Assembly (NCBI GenBank): GCA_900315245.1
Contig: OMYJ01000001.1
Span: 186,001-250,000, forward strand
Direction of reading: 5' to 3'
DNA from: an uncultured Bacteroidales bacterium
GTDB lineage: Bacteria; Bacteroidota; Bacteroidia; Bacteroidales; WCHB1-69
Length of the DNA stretch: 64,000 nt
Below are positions 63,643 through 64,000 of this stretch, piece by piece; position 1 is the stretch's first letter; each line of letters begins with the position of its first letter. A program made the translations under genes and the position numbers. The notes under the pieces were generated by a model. That model did no database searches, was not told the origin of the DNA, and saw nothing but the letters and a program-made list of their open reading frames with translations.

Positions 63643-64000
63643 ATGCAATTTAACCCCGAAAAATGCCGCATTCCCGATGAGATCGGGAAACCGTTTATCG
63701 ACCCGGAAGAGATCTGGGATTTTATCAACAAGACTGAAAGCACCCCCGAGCGGGTGCGCGAGATTATCGCCAAGTCGTTGAACAAGAACCGTTTGACGAT
63801 GGAGGAGACGGCCGTGCTCATCAACACCACCGACCCCGAGCTGGTGGAGGAGATCAAGGAGGGCGCCCGCACGTTGAAACGCAACGTCTATGGCAACCGC
63901 ATCGTGCTGTTCGCGCCGCTCTACGTGGGCAACTACTGCGTGAACAACTGCAAATACTGCGGTTTCCGCTCCTCCAACCGCGAACAAGTGCGCACCACCC
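63643..64000 (+). CDS. hydG: [FeFe]-hydrogenase maturase HydG (5' part)
   Basis: 119 codons from ATG 63643, open at the right edge of the window; full length is normally about 470 residues. HydG is a radical-SAM tyrosine lyase that makes the CO and CN ligands of the hydrogenase active site. The radical-SAM cysteines C99, C103 and C106 (YCVNNCKYCGF) are visible in CX3CX2C spacing, and the N-terminal RIPDEIGKPFIDPEEIWDFI is typical. It follows the TM1266-type regulator as in other hydrogenase loci. HydE and HydF are not seen and may lie beyond the window. Confidence 0.93.
   Translation, partial: MQFNPEKCRIPDEIGKPFIDPEEIWDFINKTESTPERVREIIAKSLNKNRLTMEETAVLINTTDPELVEEIKEGARTLKRNVYGNRIVLFAPLYVGNYCVNNCKYCGFRSSNREQVRTT

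Overview
The window comes from an anaerobic member of the Bacteroidota, most likely the order Bacteroidales. Evidence seen directly: about 20 promoters of the Bacteroidota type (-7 element TAnnTTTG) placed a short distance before genes; Por/type IX secretion (T9SS) genes and cargo with C-terminal sorting domains; a GldA-type ABC ATPase; a TonB-dependent receptor; a glycine-lipid acyltransferase pair; and [FeFe]-hydrogenase maturation and sensing genes. Phosphate butyryltransferase and the hydrogenase genes suggest a fermentative, hydrogen-linked metabolism. I do not name a species.

Layout. 1-852: truncated Fe-S oxidoreductase. 1.1-3.8 kb: pyrB-pyrI, a Cys-rich lipoprotein and purN. 3.8-8.8 kb (minus): GSCFA protein, UvrD/PcrA helicase, nucleotide kinase, HIT protein, GreA, with a candidate plus-strand small RNA at about 7.18-7.28 kb. 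8.9-24.2 kb (minus): two cell-envelope operons, one TonB receptor - 1574-aa secreted protein - PorV-like protein, the other TPR protein - beta-barrel - Rieske-fold lipoprotein. 24.4-27.9 kb: steroid 5-alpha-reductase-like protein, glycosyltransferase, YitT protein, pyrE. 28.1-31.1 kb: atpH-atpA-atpG. 31.2-33.5 kb: proline-catabolic dehydrogenase and a small membrane protein. 33.8-36.0 kb: DRTGG protein, HATPase protein and a hydrogenase-like Fe-S sensor. 36.1-41.3 kb: putative metal exporter, cdaA, ptb, ahcY, second YitT. 41.4-48.8 kb: cobalamin-riboswitch-controlled surface protein, glycine-lipid enzymes, BtuG-like beta-propeller, C1B peptidase. 48.8-50.9 kb: atpB-atpE-atpF. 51.1-57.4 kb: RidA, ABC-F ATPase, three GC-rich palindromic repeat modules surrounding an AT-rich secreted protein and an IS200-like transposase, RsmE. 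57.5-63.1 kb: dnaJ-grpE, a molybdopterin-oxidoreductase-like protein, GldA-like ATPase, secreted TPR-like protein. 63.2-64 kb: TM1266-family regulator and the start of hydG.

How it fits together. Pyrimidine synthesis (pyrB, pyrI, pyrE), purine synthesis (purN) and methyl-cycle recycling (ahcY) are scattered housekeeping genes. ATP synthase is split: a/c/b in one operon and delta/alpha/gamma in another, with beta and epsilon outside the window. The surface machinery centres on T9SS, TonB uptake and vitamin B12 capture. The hydrogenase-related pieces at 33.8-36 kb and 63.2-64 kb belong to the same physiology although they lie 27 kb apart.

The most unusual trait is the intergenic DNA. Nearly every gap holds word-like degenerate repeats (GGCTATTAGC-, GGTTATTGG-, AAGTCTC-, ATCATCGC- and CTAAACCA-type) or short palindromes (GTAGGGGCG..., GTAGAGACG...). 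In many cases the repeat starts exactly at, or itself supplies, the stop codon of the gene before it. The best candidates for undescribed biology are the small RNA near 7.2 kb, the riboswitch-controlled three-repeat surface protein, and the palindromic modules around the IS200-like transposase.
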